64,000 bases of DNA from Thermosyntropha sp. (GTDB taxonomy: Bacteria; Bacillota; Syntrophomonadia; Syntrophomonadales; Syntrophomonadaceae): assembly GCF_017656155.1 (NCBI RefSeq), contig NZ_JACDOH010000005.1, positions 122,678-186,677 of the forward strand, in the 5' to 3' direction. The translations under genes were made by a program, and so were the position numbers. The notes beneath the pieces were generated by a model. That model was not told the DNA's origin. It did not search any database and was given only the letters and a program-made list of their open reading frames with translations. Positions 45,450-54,423 of this stretch are shown here, piece by piece (position 1 is the stretch's first letter; every line of letters begins with the position of its first letter).

Positions 45450-46781
45450 ATGGAAATGACATTTTACCGGTATTATATTCATCCATCACAGGATGCCGAT
45501 TCAGGTGAACTGCTGGCTAAAAGTTTTGTAGCCGAAGGATTCAAACACTATACTGAAATCAAAAGCTGGTCAAAAGGAAATCATTCAGAAAAATTTTTTT
45601 ATTTTAAAAAAATACCTAAAATAGAAATCCTGTGCCTGCGCCTGGACTTTGATGCAAATTTTACTTCTCAAATTCTGCAATATCTGAATGATTGCGAAAA
45701 AAAAGCTGAAATAGATACTACTTTTTTATTGGGCAAAATTGACGTTTGGGCTGGATATAAAATGCCCCTGGAAGAAACAGTAAATTTCGCTGCCAAGCAT
45801 TACGATCTCTTATCTTTTAAACCAGTAGAAATAAAAATTGAAAAAAGCACAGCTGCAAGATTAAACTGGCTGTGGCCAAATGAAAAAGCAATCTATGCAG
45901 CAAGTATTGATCCACAAGATGAAAATGCCCAGTATTTTTTAGAATTTGAACTGCCCTGTATTGAAGCCTCGCTTTTAAAATTAGACAACATAACTAAATA
46001 CTATAAAGAAAAGCTCCCTTTAATCACAAAGAAAAAAAATGAAATGGATCAGCGTTTAGCCCGAATCATTAATAGCAGCTTCTCTTCTATAAAAAATCAA
46101 CAAGAGCTTATAAAAGAGCTGGAAAACCAACTGGAAAACCTGTCTTCCTTATACAGTATAATAGCAAGTGATTACAGCATTGTTTTAGAAGGAATTGATA
46201 AAATAAGTCAAGCCCTTAAATACAGCCAAAATCTTCTCTATAATAAACAAAAAAATAGTATCTTTGGTAAACAGCTTTATGAAAAAATATTCAATTATTA
46301 TATATATAAACTCGAAGATATGAAAAACATCGAAAAAAATCTGCGCATAAGCCGGGAAAATTACCAGGCAGCTATTGATGTCCTAAGAAGTCGCCTTGAT
46401 ATACTCATAAGTCATGAAAACATTGAAACCCAACAGCAAATAAAAGAAATAATGGAGGTTAATATCTCTTTACAAAAACAAGGCTTAGTCTTCCAGTTTG
46501 CCGCCGGCCTTGTAGAATTCATTGTTTTAGCCTATTATAGCCATTCCCTTTGGAAAGCGCTATCACCTGCAGCCTACCATATGGTGGAAGGATGGATACA
46601 ATTTATAATAGTCTGCCTGTTTTCCGGCTGCACAGTTTATCTTACCCATCTTATAGCTGAATATATCCAAGGTGAAAAACACTTTCTCAAAAGAATAATT
46701 ACTTTGACAATCCTTCTTTTTATTTTATTAGCTGTAACTTTTGTTTTCGGTATAGCAGTAGAACAAGGGGCTATCCACTAG
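45450..46781 (+). CDS. Unknown coiled-coil protein with C-terminal membrane segments
   Basis: Not recognised. About 443 residues: an N-terminal soluble part of 150-170 residues with mixed secondary structure, a long helical region (about 170-340) rich in Lys, Glu, Asn and Gln that should form coiled coils, then three membrane segments (about 348-370, 382-402 and 415-440). The ATG at 45450 is chosen because GAGGTG lies six bases upstream; GTG at 45441 is less likely. A weak TTTCAA-17-TATAAT promoter lies at 45401-45429. It is divergent from TetR. The plan recalls CorA-like or V-type membrane anchors, but no signature such as GMN is present. Confidence 0.75.
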   Translation: MEMTFYRYYIHPSQDADSGELLAKSFVAEGFKHYTEIKSWSKGNHSEKFFYFKKIPKIEILCLRLDFDANFTSQILQYLNDCEKKAEIDTTFLLGKIDVWAGYKMPLEETVNFAAKHYDLLSFKPVEIKIEKSTAARLNWLWPNEKAIYAASIDPQDENAQYFLEFELPCIEASLLKLDNITKYYKEKLPLITKKKNEMDQRLARIINSSFSSIKNQQELIKELENQLENLSSLYSIIASDYSIVLEGIDKISQALKYSQNLLYNKQKNSIFGKQLYEKIFNYYIYKLEDMKNIEKNLRISRENYQAAIDVLRSRLDILISHENIETQQQIKEIMEVNISLQKQGLVFQFAAGLVEFIVLAYYSHSLWKALSPAAYHMVEGWIQFIIVCLFSGCTVYLTHLIAEYIQGEKHFLKRIITLTILLFILLAVTFVFGIAVEQGAIH

Positions 46782-46785
46782 CCCC
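46767..46785. repeat. Stem-loop over a stop codon between convergent genes
   Basis: GGGGCTA-TCCAC-TAGCCCC includes the stop codon of the plus-strand gene. GC-rich and stable, but no T tract on either side; may slow convergent transcription. Confidence 0.5.
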
Positions 46786-46786
46786 A

Positions 46787-46975
46787 TTAATCCATAAGCT
46801 TTAATACCTTCAGTCGGTCATTCAGCTTCTTAAGATGCAGCCTTTCTTCTTCTGCAATCTGCTCAAAAAGCAGTCTGGTTTCCGGATCATCTGCCTCTAA
46901 AGCCTGATTTATATACCATTCATAAGACCTTGTTTCATTTTCAATGGCTATTTCTAAAGCCTTTCTAACTTTCAC
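46787..46975 (-). CDS. Short ferritin-like/rubrerythrin-type protein
   Basis: About 62 residues with KALEIAIENETRSYEWYINQAL and EERLHLKKLNDR, the E-x6-Y and ExxH patterns of ferritin-like diiron helices, but only half of a normal four-helix bundle. It may dimerise to complete the bundle or be a degraded relic. The GTG at 46975 has GGAGG at seven bases. It lies after the ferritin gene with a terminator between. Confidence 0.65.
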   Translation of the reverse strand: MKVRKALEIAIENETRSYEWYINQALEADDPETRLLFEQIAEEERLHLKKLNDRLKVLKLMD

Positions 46976-46993
46976 CTTGATTCCTCCCATTTT

Positions 46994-47025
46994 TAACAAA
47001 AGCGGAGAGAATTTTCTCCCCGCTT
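46994..47025 (-). terminator. Terminator after the ferritin gene
   Basis: An 11-bp stem (AAGCGGAGAGA against TCTCCCCGCTT, one mismatch) is followed by a short T-rich run on the minus strand; it separates ferritin from the small ferritin-like gene. Confidence 0.7.
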
Positions 47026-47035
47026 GCCTTTTTAA

Positions 47036-47557
47036 TTACTGCTGACTGTTCGTGCTGGTTATCGGGGTATAAACCCTGGCTGCCATTTCCCGGTCTAAAA
47101 GCAGGATTCCTTTAGGATCATCTTTTACAAAACGAAAAGAAGCCAAGTTTTTCTCGGCATTTTCTTCTTCCTCCACCTGCTCATTGACAAACCACTGCAA
47201 GAACATAACTGTTTTGTGGTCTTTTTCCTCACTGGCAAGATCAAATAAATCATAAATAGAACGGGTGACCAACCTTTCATGTTCTACTGTCTTCTGCAGA
47301 ACTTCCTCTGGAGAAGCAAAATCTGTCGGTGGAGCTTCAATAGCTCCCAGCTCAATTTTTGCTCCTACTCTGTTAAGATAATCGAAAATCAGCATAGCAT
47401 GATCCCTTTCTTCCTGAGCCTGAATATGAAACCAGTTGGCAAAGCCATCTAAATTTTGTGATAAAAAATAGGCTTCCATCGAAAGATAAAGGTAGGCAGA
47501 ATAAAATTCCTTTTGGATCTGTTCATTAAGTTTTGCTCTAAGTCTTTCACTTACCAA
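47036..47557 (-). CDS. ftnA: Ferritin (non-haem, FtnA-like)
   Basis: Iron-storage protein of 173 residues. The ferroxidase centre residues appear in QKEFYSAYLYLSMEAYF, AQEERDHAMLIFDYL and LQWFVNEQVEEEENA. The TTG start at 47557 has AAGGAG eight bases upstream. It lies between a TM1266-like gene and the small ferritin-like gene. No Fur box was noted directly before it. Confidence 0.93.
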   Translation of the reverse strand: MVSERLRAKLNEQIQKEFYSAYLYLSMEAYFLSQNLDGFANWFHIQAQEERDHAMLIFDYLNRVGAKIELGAIEAPPTDFASPEEVLQKTVEHERLVTRSIYDLFDLASEEKDHKTVMFLQWFVNEQVEEEENAEKNLASFRFVKDDPKGILLLDREMAARVYTPITSTNSQQ

Positions 47558-47580
47558 AGTATCATCTCCTTTTCCAATTT

Positions 47581-47841
47581 TTAATCTAATTTAAGTTCAA
47601 TATATTCTGCCTTCACCCCGGAAAGCGCATTAAGACTATCTTTAAGTTCTTCCACTTCTTCAGGAGTTCCGCAAAGCTGCAGCATTATAAGGCCTTCTTC
47701 CGTGCAGGACGAATTTTCTACCTGAGGTATCCCTACGCGAACCTTTATAATACAACCATATTTGGTAAGTATCTCCTGAATCTCTTTTGCATTAATGCTC
47801 CGATTTTGGACTAATATCCCCATAACATTAAGGCATGACAC
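47581..47841 (-). CDS. TM1266-type ACT-like putative regulator
   Basis: An 86-residue ferredoxin-like/ACT-fold protein: MGILVQNRSINAKEIQEILTKYGCIIKVRVGIP followed by LIMLQLCGTPEEVEELKDSLNALSGVKAEYIELKLD. This matches the iron-only hydrogenase system regulator family (TM1266), which resembles the ligand-binding part of NikR/Lrp without a DNA-binding domain. GTG start behind GGGGGG. In its usual context it lies near HydEFG genes; none is in this window. Confidence 0.65.
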   Translation of the reverse strand: MSCLNVMGILVQNRSINAKEIQEILTKYGCIIKVRVGIPQVENSSCTEEGLIMLQLCGTPEEVEELKDSLNALSGVKAEYIELKLD

Positions 47842-48010
47842 TTAATATCCCCCCCTGCCAAAGATTTTAATCTTTAAAATCCTTTTGCAAATTCCTAACT
47901 AAGATTATAACTTAAACATCCTGCCATAGTATACCAATTTTTTTAAAAAAGAATTCATCCAAATGAATATGTAAATAATAAAAACAAAAAAACAAGGGAT
48001 ATGATTATAT

Positions 48011-48727
48011 ATGAGTGAAACAGCTGTAGTAATCGTCCGAAGTTTCATAGCATTTTTCACCCTTTTGATTTTTACCCGTTTTTTAGGTAAACAGCAAATA
48101 AGCCAGCTTACATTTTTTGAATACGTCCTCGGAATAACTATAGGCTCAATTGCAGGCACATTATCAGTTGACCTCAGCAGCCGTGCCTGGCCACACTGGG
48201 TAGGGTTATTTGTGTGGACTTTTACCGTCTTTGTAATGCAGAAAATATCCCTTAAATGGCCTAAAGCTTCCAAATATCTTACTGGTAAACCGGCCATAGT
48301 TATAATGAATGGCAAAATAATGGAAGAAACTATGAAAAATATGCGCTATACCATACCTGACCTTTTAGAACAGCTGCGGGAAAAAAATATTTTTGACTTA
48401 AACCAGGTAGCTTTTGCAGTCTTAGAAAATAACGGACAGCTATCCGTACTATTGAAACCGGAATATCAACCGGTAACCCGCGGTGATCTTCATCTTCCTC
48501 CTCAAAATGAAACATTAAATACAGAGATAATTATTGCAGGAAAGCTTATTCCAGAGAAGCTAAAAAAGATAGGCAAAGATGAAAAATGGCTCTTAAAAGA
48601 GCTTAATAAACAAGGAATTAAAAAATATGAAGAAGTATTTCTGGCGGTTTACAATCCCGTCCATTCAACCCTTTATATAGACAAATACAAGGACAAAATT
48701 AAAAAACCACAGGAAAATCCATATTAA
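48011..48727 (+). CDS. DUF421/YetF-type membrane protein
   Basis: A 238-residue protein with three N-terminal membrane segments and a soluble C-terminal domain containing DLLEQLREKNIFDLNQVAFAVLENNGQLSVLLKPE, the YetF/YcaP signature. In Bacillus, YetF-like proteins are sporulation or envelope associated, of unknown biochemical function. It is followed by the DUF4363 gene after 17 bases, its common clostridial partner. Confidence 0.85.
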   Translation: MSETAVVIVRSFIAFFTLLIFTRFLGKQQISQLTFFEYVLGITIGSIAGTLSVDLSSRAWPHWVGLFVWTFTVFVMQKISLKWPKASKYLTGKPAIVIMNGKIMEETMKNMRYTIPDLLEQLREKNIFDLNQVAFAVLENNGQLSVLLKPEYQPVTRGDLHLPPQNETLNTEIIIAGKLIPEKLKKIGKDEKWLLKELNKQGIKKYEEVFLAVYNPVHSTLYIDKYKDKIKKPQENPY

Positions 48728-48744
48728 GTTGAGGAGAAAACGAT

Positions 48745-49110
48745 ATGGGAAAAATAATATACTACACGAGCATAATTATAATTTTAAGTTTATTTGTCTT
48801 TATTCTTAATTCGGGAGATATAGCAAAAAAACCCTGGAACAGGGAAGATGATTTCGAATTTTATGCAGAATCTTTGCACAAAAATCTAAAGAGCGAAAAC
48901 TGGATAGAAGCAAAAAAAGATTTAATCTCTCTGAAAAAAGCATGGAAAAAAACGGTAAAAAGGATTCAATACAGTGTAGAAAAAGATGAGATAAATGCGA
49001 TAAATGTCAATCTGGCCAGGCTTACAGGCTATATAGAAAATAAAGATAAATCAGCAGGGCTGGCAGAAATACATGAAATTCAGGAGCACTGGCATAATCT
49101 GAATAACTGA
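48745..49110 (+). CDS. DUF4363 family protein
   Basis: A 121-residue protein with an N-terminal membrane anchor (about 5-22) and a helical extracytoplasmic part with conserved tryptophans (NWIEAKKDLISLKKAWKKT). DUF4363 proteins accompany DUF421 proteins in many clostridia; function unknown. Ends two bases from the aroB stop on the other strand. Confidence 0.75.
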   Translation: MGKIIYYTSIIIILSLFVFILNSGDIAKKPWNREDDFEFYAESLHKNLKSENWIEAKKDLISLKKAWKKTVKRIQYSVEKDEINAINVNLARLTGYIENKDKSAGLAEIHEIQEHWHNLNN

Positions 49111-49112
49111 AT

Positions 49113-50204
49113 CTATATTCCCTGCTGCGCTTTCTTTATAGCATTTATTATTTCTATTTTATCAGCTTCATCTGTTATCAGACAGCTACCGATAGAATTC
49201 GGCAATACCAAGCGGAGTCTGCCTTTCATAACTTTTTTGTCATTAAGCATCGCACTATAAACCTGTTCCGGATCTATCAGAGGAAAAGGCTTATATATGT
49301 CTAGTTTTTTATATAAATTTATAATCCTTACCAGTTCAGCATCTCCTATATGTTTTTTATCCCGGGCTAAAAAAGCTGCTGCTACCGTTCCCATGACTAG
49401 AGCTTCTCCATGTCCATAAACTTCATAATCAGTGAGCTTTTCCAAGGCATGTCCAAAAGTATGCCCTAAATTAAGCAAGGCCCTTATGCCTGCTTCTTTT
49501 TCGTCTTTTTCTACAATAATGCTTTTTATGGCACAGGATCTATAAATAATTTCAACTACCACATCCGGTTCCTTATTTTTTATTGCATTAGCATTTTCTT
49601 CCAAAAAATTAAAAAACTCAGCATCATATATGAGCCCGTATTTTACCACTTCACCCAGGCCGTTTTTATATTCTTTTTCTTCTAAAGTATTAAGTGTTAT
49701 GGGGTCAATTATAACTGTCCTAGGCTGATGAAAAGAACCTATAAGATTTTTGCCCTGGGGATGATTTACCGCTACTTTTCCGCCTACACTGCTGTCCACC
49801 TGGGATAAAAGGGTGGTAGGTATCTGAACAAAGTCTACACCTCTCTGGTATATGGCAGCAACAAAACCGGCCAAATCTCCTACTACTCCACCACCTAAAG
49901 CTGCGACAACACTGCTCCGCTCAAGATTAAACTCCACCGCTTTATCTAAAATTTTCATTGCCTCATGCAAATTCTTATATCTTTCCCCATCAGGCATAAA
50001 AGCTGTCTCAACATTAAATCCTGCCCTTTTCAAAGAATCTGTCACTTTTTCTCCATACAATGGAAAAACCGTAGGATTGCTTACCAGAAAAACCTGTTTG
50101 CCTGAATTTATTTCTTTTATAATTTCCCCTGTCCGCTCTAAAATACCAGCTTCTATATTTATAAAATAACTTCTTTCTCCTAAATTAACCTTAAGCCTCT
50201 GCAA
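49113..50204 (-). CDS. aroB: 3-dehydroquinate synthase
   Basis: Second step of the shikimate pathway, cyclising DAHP. NAD-binding ALGGGVVGDLAGFVAAIYQRGVDFVQIPTTLLSQVDSSVGGK and metal-binding residues in GLGEVVKYG and LNLGHTFGHALE are clear. The TTG start at 50204 is used; an overlapping ATG in another frame stops at once. AAAGGA lies upstream. Last gene of the aro operon. Confidence 0.95.
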   Translation of the reverse strand: MQRLKVNLGERSYFINIEAGILERTGEIIKEINSGKQVFLVSNPTVFPLYGEKVTDSLKRAGFNVETAFMPDGERYKNLHEAMKILDKAVEFNLERSSVVAALGGGVVGDLAGFVAAIYQRGVDFVQIPTTLLSQVDSSVGGKVAVNHPQGKNLIGSFHQPRTVIIDPITLNTLEEKEYKNGLGEVVKYGLIYDAEFFNFLEENANAIKNKEPDVVVEIIYRSCAIKSIIVEKDEKEAGIRALLNLGHTFGHALEKLTDYEVYGHGEALVMGTVAAAFLARDKKHIGDAELVRIINLYKKLDIYKPFPLIDPEQVYSAMLNDKKVMKGRLRLVLPNSIGSCLITDEADKIEIINAIKKAQQGI

Positions 50205-50221
50205 AATTTTTCATCCTTTCA

Positions 50222-50749
50222 TCAAACACTGTTTTTCTCTAAAGACTTTATATAATTTACAATATCATCTACAACTGCATCTATCTCACGTCCACTGGTA
50301 TTAACTGTAAAATCTGCTACCGAATAATAAGGCTCTCTGGCTTTCAGCATAGCATCTATATCTTCAACCTTTAGATTCTTTTTAAGCAGGGGACGATTAG
50401 CTCTCTTGCGTTTTACCCGTTCAAAAATATCTTCTGGAGCAGCAGTAAGACAGATTAAAATTCCATTTTCCCGAAGCAGTGCAATATTCTGCTCCTGCAG
50501 CACCACTCCTCCCCCGGTTGCAATGACCAGGTTTTTCCGGCGGCTCAATTTTTGTGCCATAAGCCTTTCTTCCGACCTAAACCTTATCTCTCCATGACGC
50601 CTGAACAGTTCGCCAACCGACATGCCAGTAATCCTCTCTATTTCCCTATCCATATCCACAAAATTCATATTAAGTTTTTCTGCCAGTTTTACGCCTATGC
50701 TGCTTTTTCCTGTTCCCATAAAACCGATTAAAACTATATTCTTTTCCAT
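50222..50749 (-). CDS. aroK: Shikimate kinase
   Basis: Phosphorylates shikimate at the 3-hydroxyl. Walker A GFMGTGKSSIG near residue 9, shikimate-binding DMDREIE and ATGGGVVL, and the lid RANRPLLK are present. The ATG at 50749 overlaps the end of aroC; GTG at 50755 is an alternative. Confidence 0.94.
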   Translation of the reverse strand: MEKNIVLIGFMGTGKSSIGVKLAEKLNMNFVDMDREIERITGMSVGELFRRHGEIRFRSEERLMAQKLSRRKNLVIATGGGVVLQEQNIALLRENGILICLTAAPEDIFERVKRKRANRPLLKKNLKVEDIDAMLKAREPYYSVADFTVNTSGREIDAVVDDIVNYIKSLEKNSV

Positions 50750-51921
50750 TTCCACTCTCTTCCCATATATTTTATATAATTTTCATATGCTTCTTTTATA
50801 TGTTCTATGTTATCATGGCCAAATTTATCCAAAAAAGCTTCTGCTATTCCATATGCCAGCATAGCTTCAGCTACTACTGCTGCAGCCGGCACAGCACATA
50901 CATCTGACCTTTCTACTCCTGCCTTTTCTTCCTGCCAGACCGCTGTATCTATACTGTTAAGCGGTTTATAAAGAGTAGGGATAGGCTTCATATATGCCCT
51001 AAGCCATACTGTTTCTCCATTTGTTATTCCGCCTTCTATTCCCCCAGCCCGGTTAGTTTTCCGGTAAATCCCTTTATCCTGGCTGTAAAAAATTTCATCA
51101 TGCACTTTAGAGCCCGAATTAAAAGAATTGGCTATTCCTTCTCCTATTTCCACTGCCTTGATAGCCGGGATGCTCATAATAAGGCCTGCCAATCTGCCAT
51201 CCAACCTTTTATCCCAGCTCGTATGGCTTCCCAATCCCGGAATTGCTCCTAACGCCCCGACTTCAAAGCTTCCCCCTAATGATTCCCCTGAACTTCTGGC
51301 TTTTTCAATAGCTTCAATCATCAGCTTTTCTCCCTCTTCATCCGGACAGCCTACCAGAGAAGCATTTGTTTTTTCCCACAATAGGGAAAGATTTTCCCTA
51401 CATACTTCAAATGGCTTTCCTCTAACATCTCCTATAGAAATTACCTGGCTATATATATATATGTTAAAATAAGCTAATAATTGCTTAAAAAATGCACCAG
51501 CTGCAACCCTGACCGCTGTCTCCCGGGCACTGGCCCTTTCTAAAACATTTCGCATATCCCTGTGATTATATTTAATCGCCCCTGGCAGATCAGCATGTCC
51601 TGGGCGAGGACGGGTAAGTACTTTCTCATTTGCCCCTTTACATTCACCGGCTCCCATTATATCCTGCCAATTTTCATGGTCATTATTCCAAATGATAAAA
51701 CTGATAGGACTTCCCAAAGTTTTTCTATCCCGTACTCCGCCTATGATCTCTATCTTATCTCTTTCTATCTTCATGCGCCCGCCTCTGCCGTAGCCTTTCT
51801 GCCTGCGGGTCAGCTCATTATTGATATATTGTTCATCAATTAAAAGACCAGCCGGCATACCTTCAATTACACATACCAGCCCTTTTCCGTGCGACTCCCC
51901 GGAAGTAGTAAATTTCAGCAC
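50734..51921 (-). CDS. aroC: Chorismate synthase
   Basis: Seventh step of the shikimate pathway. A 395-residue, FMN-dependent enzyme with GESHGKGLVCVIEGMPAG, the catalytic His in RPGHADLPGAIKYNHRDMRNVLERASARETA, and GSHTSWDKRLDGRL. Its end overlaps aroK by 16 bases. Confidence 0.96.
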   Translation of the reverse strand: MLKFTTSGESHGKGLVCVIEGMPAGLLIDEQYINNELTRRQKGYGRGGRMKIERDKIEIIGGVRDRKTLGSPISFIIWNNDHENWQDIMGAGECKGANEKVLTRPRPGHADLPGAIKYNHRDMRNVLERASARETAVRVAAGAFFKQLLAYFNIYIYSQVISIGDVRGKPFEVCRENLSLLWEKTNASLVGCPDEEGEKLMIEAIEKARSSGESLGGSFEVGALGAIPGLGSHTSWDKRLDGRLAGLIMSIPAIKAVEIGEGIANSFNSGSKVHDEIFYSQDKGIYRKTNRAGGIEGGITNGETVWLRAYMKPIPTLYKPLNSIDTAVWQEEKAGVERSDVCAVPAAAVVAEAMLAYGIAEAFLDKFGHDNIEHIKEAYENYIKYMGREWKWKRI

Positions 51922-51932
51922 ATTTTTTCCCC

Positions 51933-52439
51933 CTATTTTTTCTTAATATAGCCCCCTTTAAACTTTTTGGGCTCCATAAATATAATAAAAGCATTAGGAT
52001 CCTTTTCATAGATCTTCTCAGTCAAGGTATTAGCTAAATTTCGCTTTACAAAAATATTCAAAACCAACTTATCTCCAGCCTTTCCTGATGCTCCCCAGCA
52101 GGTAACCGGATAACCTTCCTCTCTCAATTCTTCCACTATACCAGCATGTTCCCGGTCAATAACAACTTCTATACCTCGATAGCCTAATGCCAGTTTCTCT
52201 TCAATAACTGACCCGACTAAAATTCCCAAAGAAAATCCACTGCAAAAAACCAGCAGTTTTACAGGATTATCAAGTGAGCCCACCACCATACCCAAGGCCA
52301 GAGTATATACCATGATTTCAAAAAAGCCTATAATCGCAGCTGGAACTTTATCTCCCCGAACAACAAATATCATGCGTATAGTGCCTAAAGATACATCAAT
52401 GATACGGGCAAAAAATATAAATAAAAGTTCCAGGAACAT
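51933..52439 (-). CDS. DUF2179/UPF0316 membrane protein
   Basis: A 168-residue protein with three N-terminal membrane segments ([20 protein letters not shown] is the conserved loop) and a C-terminal DUF2179 ACT-like domain (about 95-160). Relatives include Bacillus YebE; the function is unknown. Lies between the pseudopilin gene and aroC in the aro operon. Confidence 0.85.
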   Translation of the reverse strand: MFLELLFIFFARIIDVSLGTIRMIFVVRGDKVPAAIIGFFEIMVYTLALGMVVGSLDNPVKLLVFCSGFSLGILVGSVIEEKLALGYRGIEVVIDREHAGIVEELREEGYPVTCWGASGKAGDKLVLNIFVKRNLANTLTEKIYEKDPNAFIIFMEPKKFKGGYIKKK

Positions 52440-52462
52440 AATTGTCTATCTCCCCATTTCTT

Positions 52463-52921
52463 CTACATATACTGCGGCGGATACTGCGATACTCGAACCC
52501 TTCCTGTTACAGGGCTTACAATTATATACTGCTTAAACTGTGACCGGCTTATTAAAGTTACAGTTCCTCCATCAGGTGCCCCCTCAGGCGAAAAAACACA
52601 GGCCGGCCTGCCGGCAAAAGTGGTGAAATTAACTCCCATTTTAAAAGTTGAAGGCAGTTCATGCCATTCTCCCTTATGATCTTTATATTTATTAACAAGA
52701 GGATAAAAATAAACACTCTGCGATATTCCGCTCAAAATAGCCTCCTGCCGGGCGGATCGCAAAACCCAGGCCATCTTTTGGGCTTCTGTTTTCAGCTCAT
52801 ACCTTTCTTTCACCTTTTCAAAATGTGGAAAAGCCATAAATAACATAAAAGAAACAATTATCAATACACATAACAGTTCAACTATGGTAAAACCTTTTTC
52901 AACCCTTTCTTCCTCTGACAT
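52463..52921 (-). CDS. GspH/FimT-type pseudopilin
   Basis: A 152-residue prepilin: short leader MSEEERVEKG, then FTIVELLCVLIIVSFMLFMAFP with Glu5, and a beta-rich head ending RVRVSQYPPQYM. FimT/GspH minor pilins initiate filament assembly, and some bind DNA for uptake. The start lies 23 bases inside the end of aroE. It is cut off from the main pil locus by about 10 kb and uses the prepilin peptidase there, or another. Confidence 0.85.
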   Translation of the reverse strand: MSEEERVEKGFTIVELLCVLIIVSFMLFMAFPHFEKVKERYELKTEAQKMAWVLRSARQEAILSGISQSVYFYPLVNKYKDHKGEWHELPSTFKMGVNFTTFAGRPACVFSPEGAPDGGTVTLISRSQFKQYIIVSPVTGRVRVSQYPPQYM

Positions 52922-53765
52922 GGCGATAAACCACTTCTTTCATTAATTCCACCGGAGGATTAAAACCGGTAAGTATTTGCAAAGTCAGAGCTCCCTGATA
53001 AACAAACATCCCTATTCCATTAACAACTTTATGGCCTTTTTCTTTAGCCTTTCTCAAAAACAAAGTTTCAAGGGGATTATAGACAATATCACATATCACA
53101 GCATCAGGGTTTATTCCATCCAATTTTTTTACCGGTAAAGCTTCAATATCAGGGTACATGCCAACCGGACTGCAGTTTATTATTATATCTGCATCGCCAG
53201 ATTCTCTTAAAAAAACATCTTCACTCATTGTTCCCGCTGCTGTCCTTATCCCGGTTTTATTTTCTATAAACTCTGCCAATGCTTCCGCTTTGCTGCCATT
53301 CAAATCAAAAAAACAGATCGGAGCAAAACCTGCTTTAGCCATAGTATAAGAGATGGCCCGGGCAGCTCCTCCTGCTCCTATTATGACTGCTTTTCCTTTC
53401 AACGGGATACCTTCTTCTTTCAAAGATTCTAAAAATCCTTTACCATCTGTATTATCTCCTATTAATCTGCCATTATCATTTTTAATCAGATTTACCGCCT
53501 GGCAAGCTAAAGCCTCATCCGACAATTCATCAAGATAGGCTATTACCTCTTCCTTGAACGGAACAGTCACATTTACTCCCAAAAAATTCAAACTTTTTAT
53601 AGACTTTACTGCATCTTTTACATTACCAGGATTAACTTCAAAGGGGATATATACATAATCAAGGCCCATTTTTTCAAGAACCGCATTATGCATGAGTGGA
53701 GATAATGTATGTTTTAAAGGATAGCCAAATAAACCTATAACCTTGGTGTTTGCCGTTATAAGCAT
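52899..53765 (-). CDS. aroE: Shikimate dehydrogenase
   Basis: NADPH-dependent reduction of 3-dehydroshikimate. Substrate-binding GYPLKHTLSPLMHNAVLEK, catalytic VNVTVPFKEEV, NADP-binding VIIGAGGAARAIS and the C-terminal QGALTLQILTGFNPP are present. GGAGG precedes the ATG. First gene of the minus-strand operon aroE-fimT-DUF2179-aroC-aroK-aroB. Confidence 0.95.
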   Translation of the reverse strand: MLITANTKVIGLFGYPLKHTLSPLMHNAVLEKMGLDYVYIPFEVNPGNVKDAVKSIKSLNFLGVNVTVPFKEEVIAYLDELSDEALACQAVNLIKNDNGRLIGDNTDGKGFLESLKEEGIPLKGKAVIIGAGGAARAISYTMAKAGFAPICFFDLNGSKAEALAEFIENKTGIRTAAGTMSEDVFLRESGDADIIINCSPVGMYPDIEALPVKKLDGINPDAVICDIVYNPLETLFLRKAKEKGHKVVNGIGMFVYQGALTLQILTGFNPPVELMKEVVYRHVRGRKG

Positions 53766-53787
53766 AAAATTATGCCTCCATCATTAA

Positions 53788-53814
53788 TAAAAGCGAATGT
53801 CTGTCTACATTCGC
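53788..53814 (-). terminator. Terminator between yqeG and aroE
   Basis: An eight-bp GCGAATGT/ACATTCGC stem followed by TTTTATT on the minus strand separates galT-yqeG from the aro operon. Confidence 0.75.
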
Positions 53815-53874
53815 CTGTATTCAAATTATGGCATTTAACAGAATAAAATTCAACCTTAATGCCGCTTATTAATT

Positions 53875-54399
53875 TTAAATATCAGTAATTTCCTGATTAT
53901 CACCTAAATACTTCTTAAGCCTGCGGACAATCAAATATTCCAGGGAACGCGCAATCTTTGTTCCTATAAACTCACGCCTGGCAATGGGTACAACCAATAT
54001 AGTAAACATACCAGCCCGGTTTCCTCCTAATATATCCGTAAAAATCTGATCCCCAACTACAACCGTTTCATCAGGATAAGATTCCAAAATAGAAAGAGCT
54101 CTGTAAAATGAACCTCTTCTCGGTTTTCCTGCCCGGCAAATATAAGGAATACCTAAGCTGTTAGCTACACTTAAAACCCTCTCTTCCACATTATTGGAAA
54201 GAAGGCAAACCTTAAAACCTTCTTTTTTTATATTTACAAACCAGGAATAAATTTCTTCATCAACTTCATTACTGTTCCATGCGGTTACTGTATTATCAAG
54301 ATCAAGTATAAAAGACTTTTTACCCATTTTTTTCAGTTTCTCCAAAGGTATATCTTTAAGCGAATTAACATACATGTCAGGATATAATTTTTTAAACAT
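53875..54399 (-). CDS. yqeG: YqeG family HAD-type phosphatase
   Basis: A 174-residue HAD IIIA protein. The catalytic DLDNTVTAWN lies near residue 34, motif II CLLSNN, the lysine in RAGKPRRGSFYRAL and the acidic VVVGDQIFTDILGGNRAG. Members are thought to act on phosphatidylglycerol phosphate or unknown phosphates. In many Bacillota this gene lies directly before aroE. It follows galT by 24 bases. Confidence 0.9.
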   Translation of the reverse strand: MFKKLYPDMYVNSLKDIPLEKLKKMGKKSFILDLDNTVTAWNSNEVDEEIYSWFVNIKKEGFKVCLLSNNVEERVLSVANSLGIPYICRAGKPRRGSFYRALSILESYPDETVVVGDQIFTDILGGNRAGMFTILVVPIARREFIGTKIARSLEYLIVRRLKKYLGDNQEITDI

Positions 54400-54423
54400 A
54401 ACCTCTTTACCTCTTTACTATAT

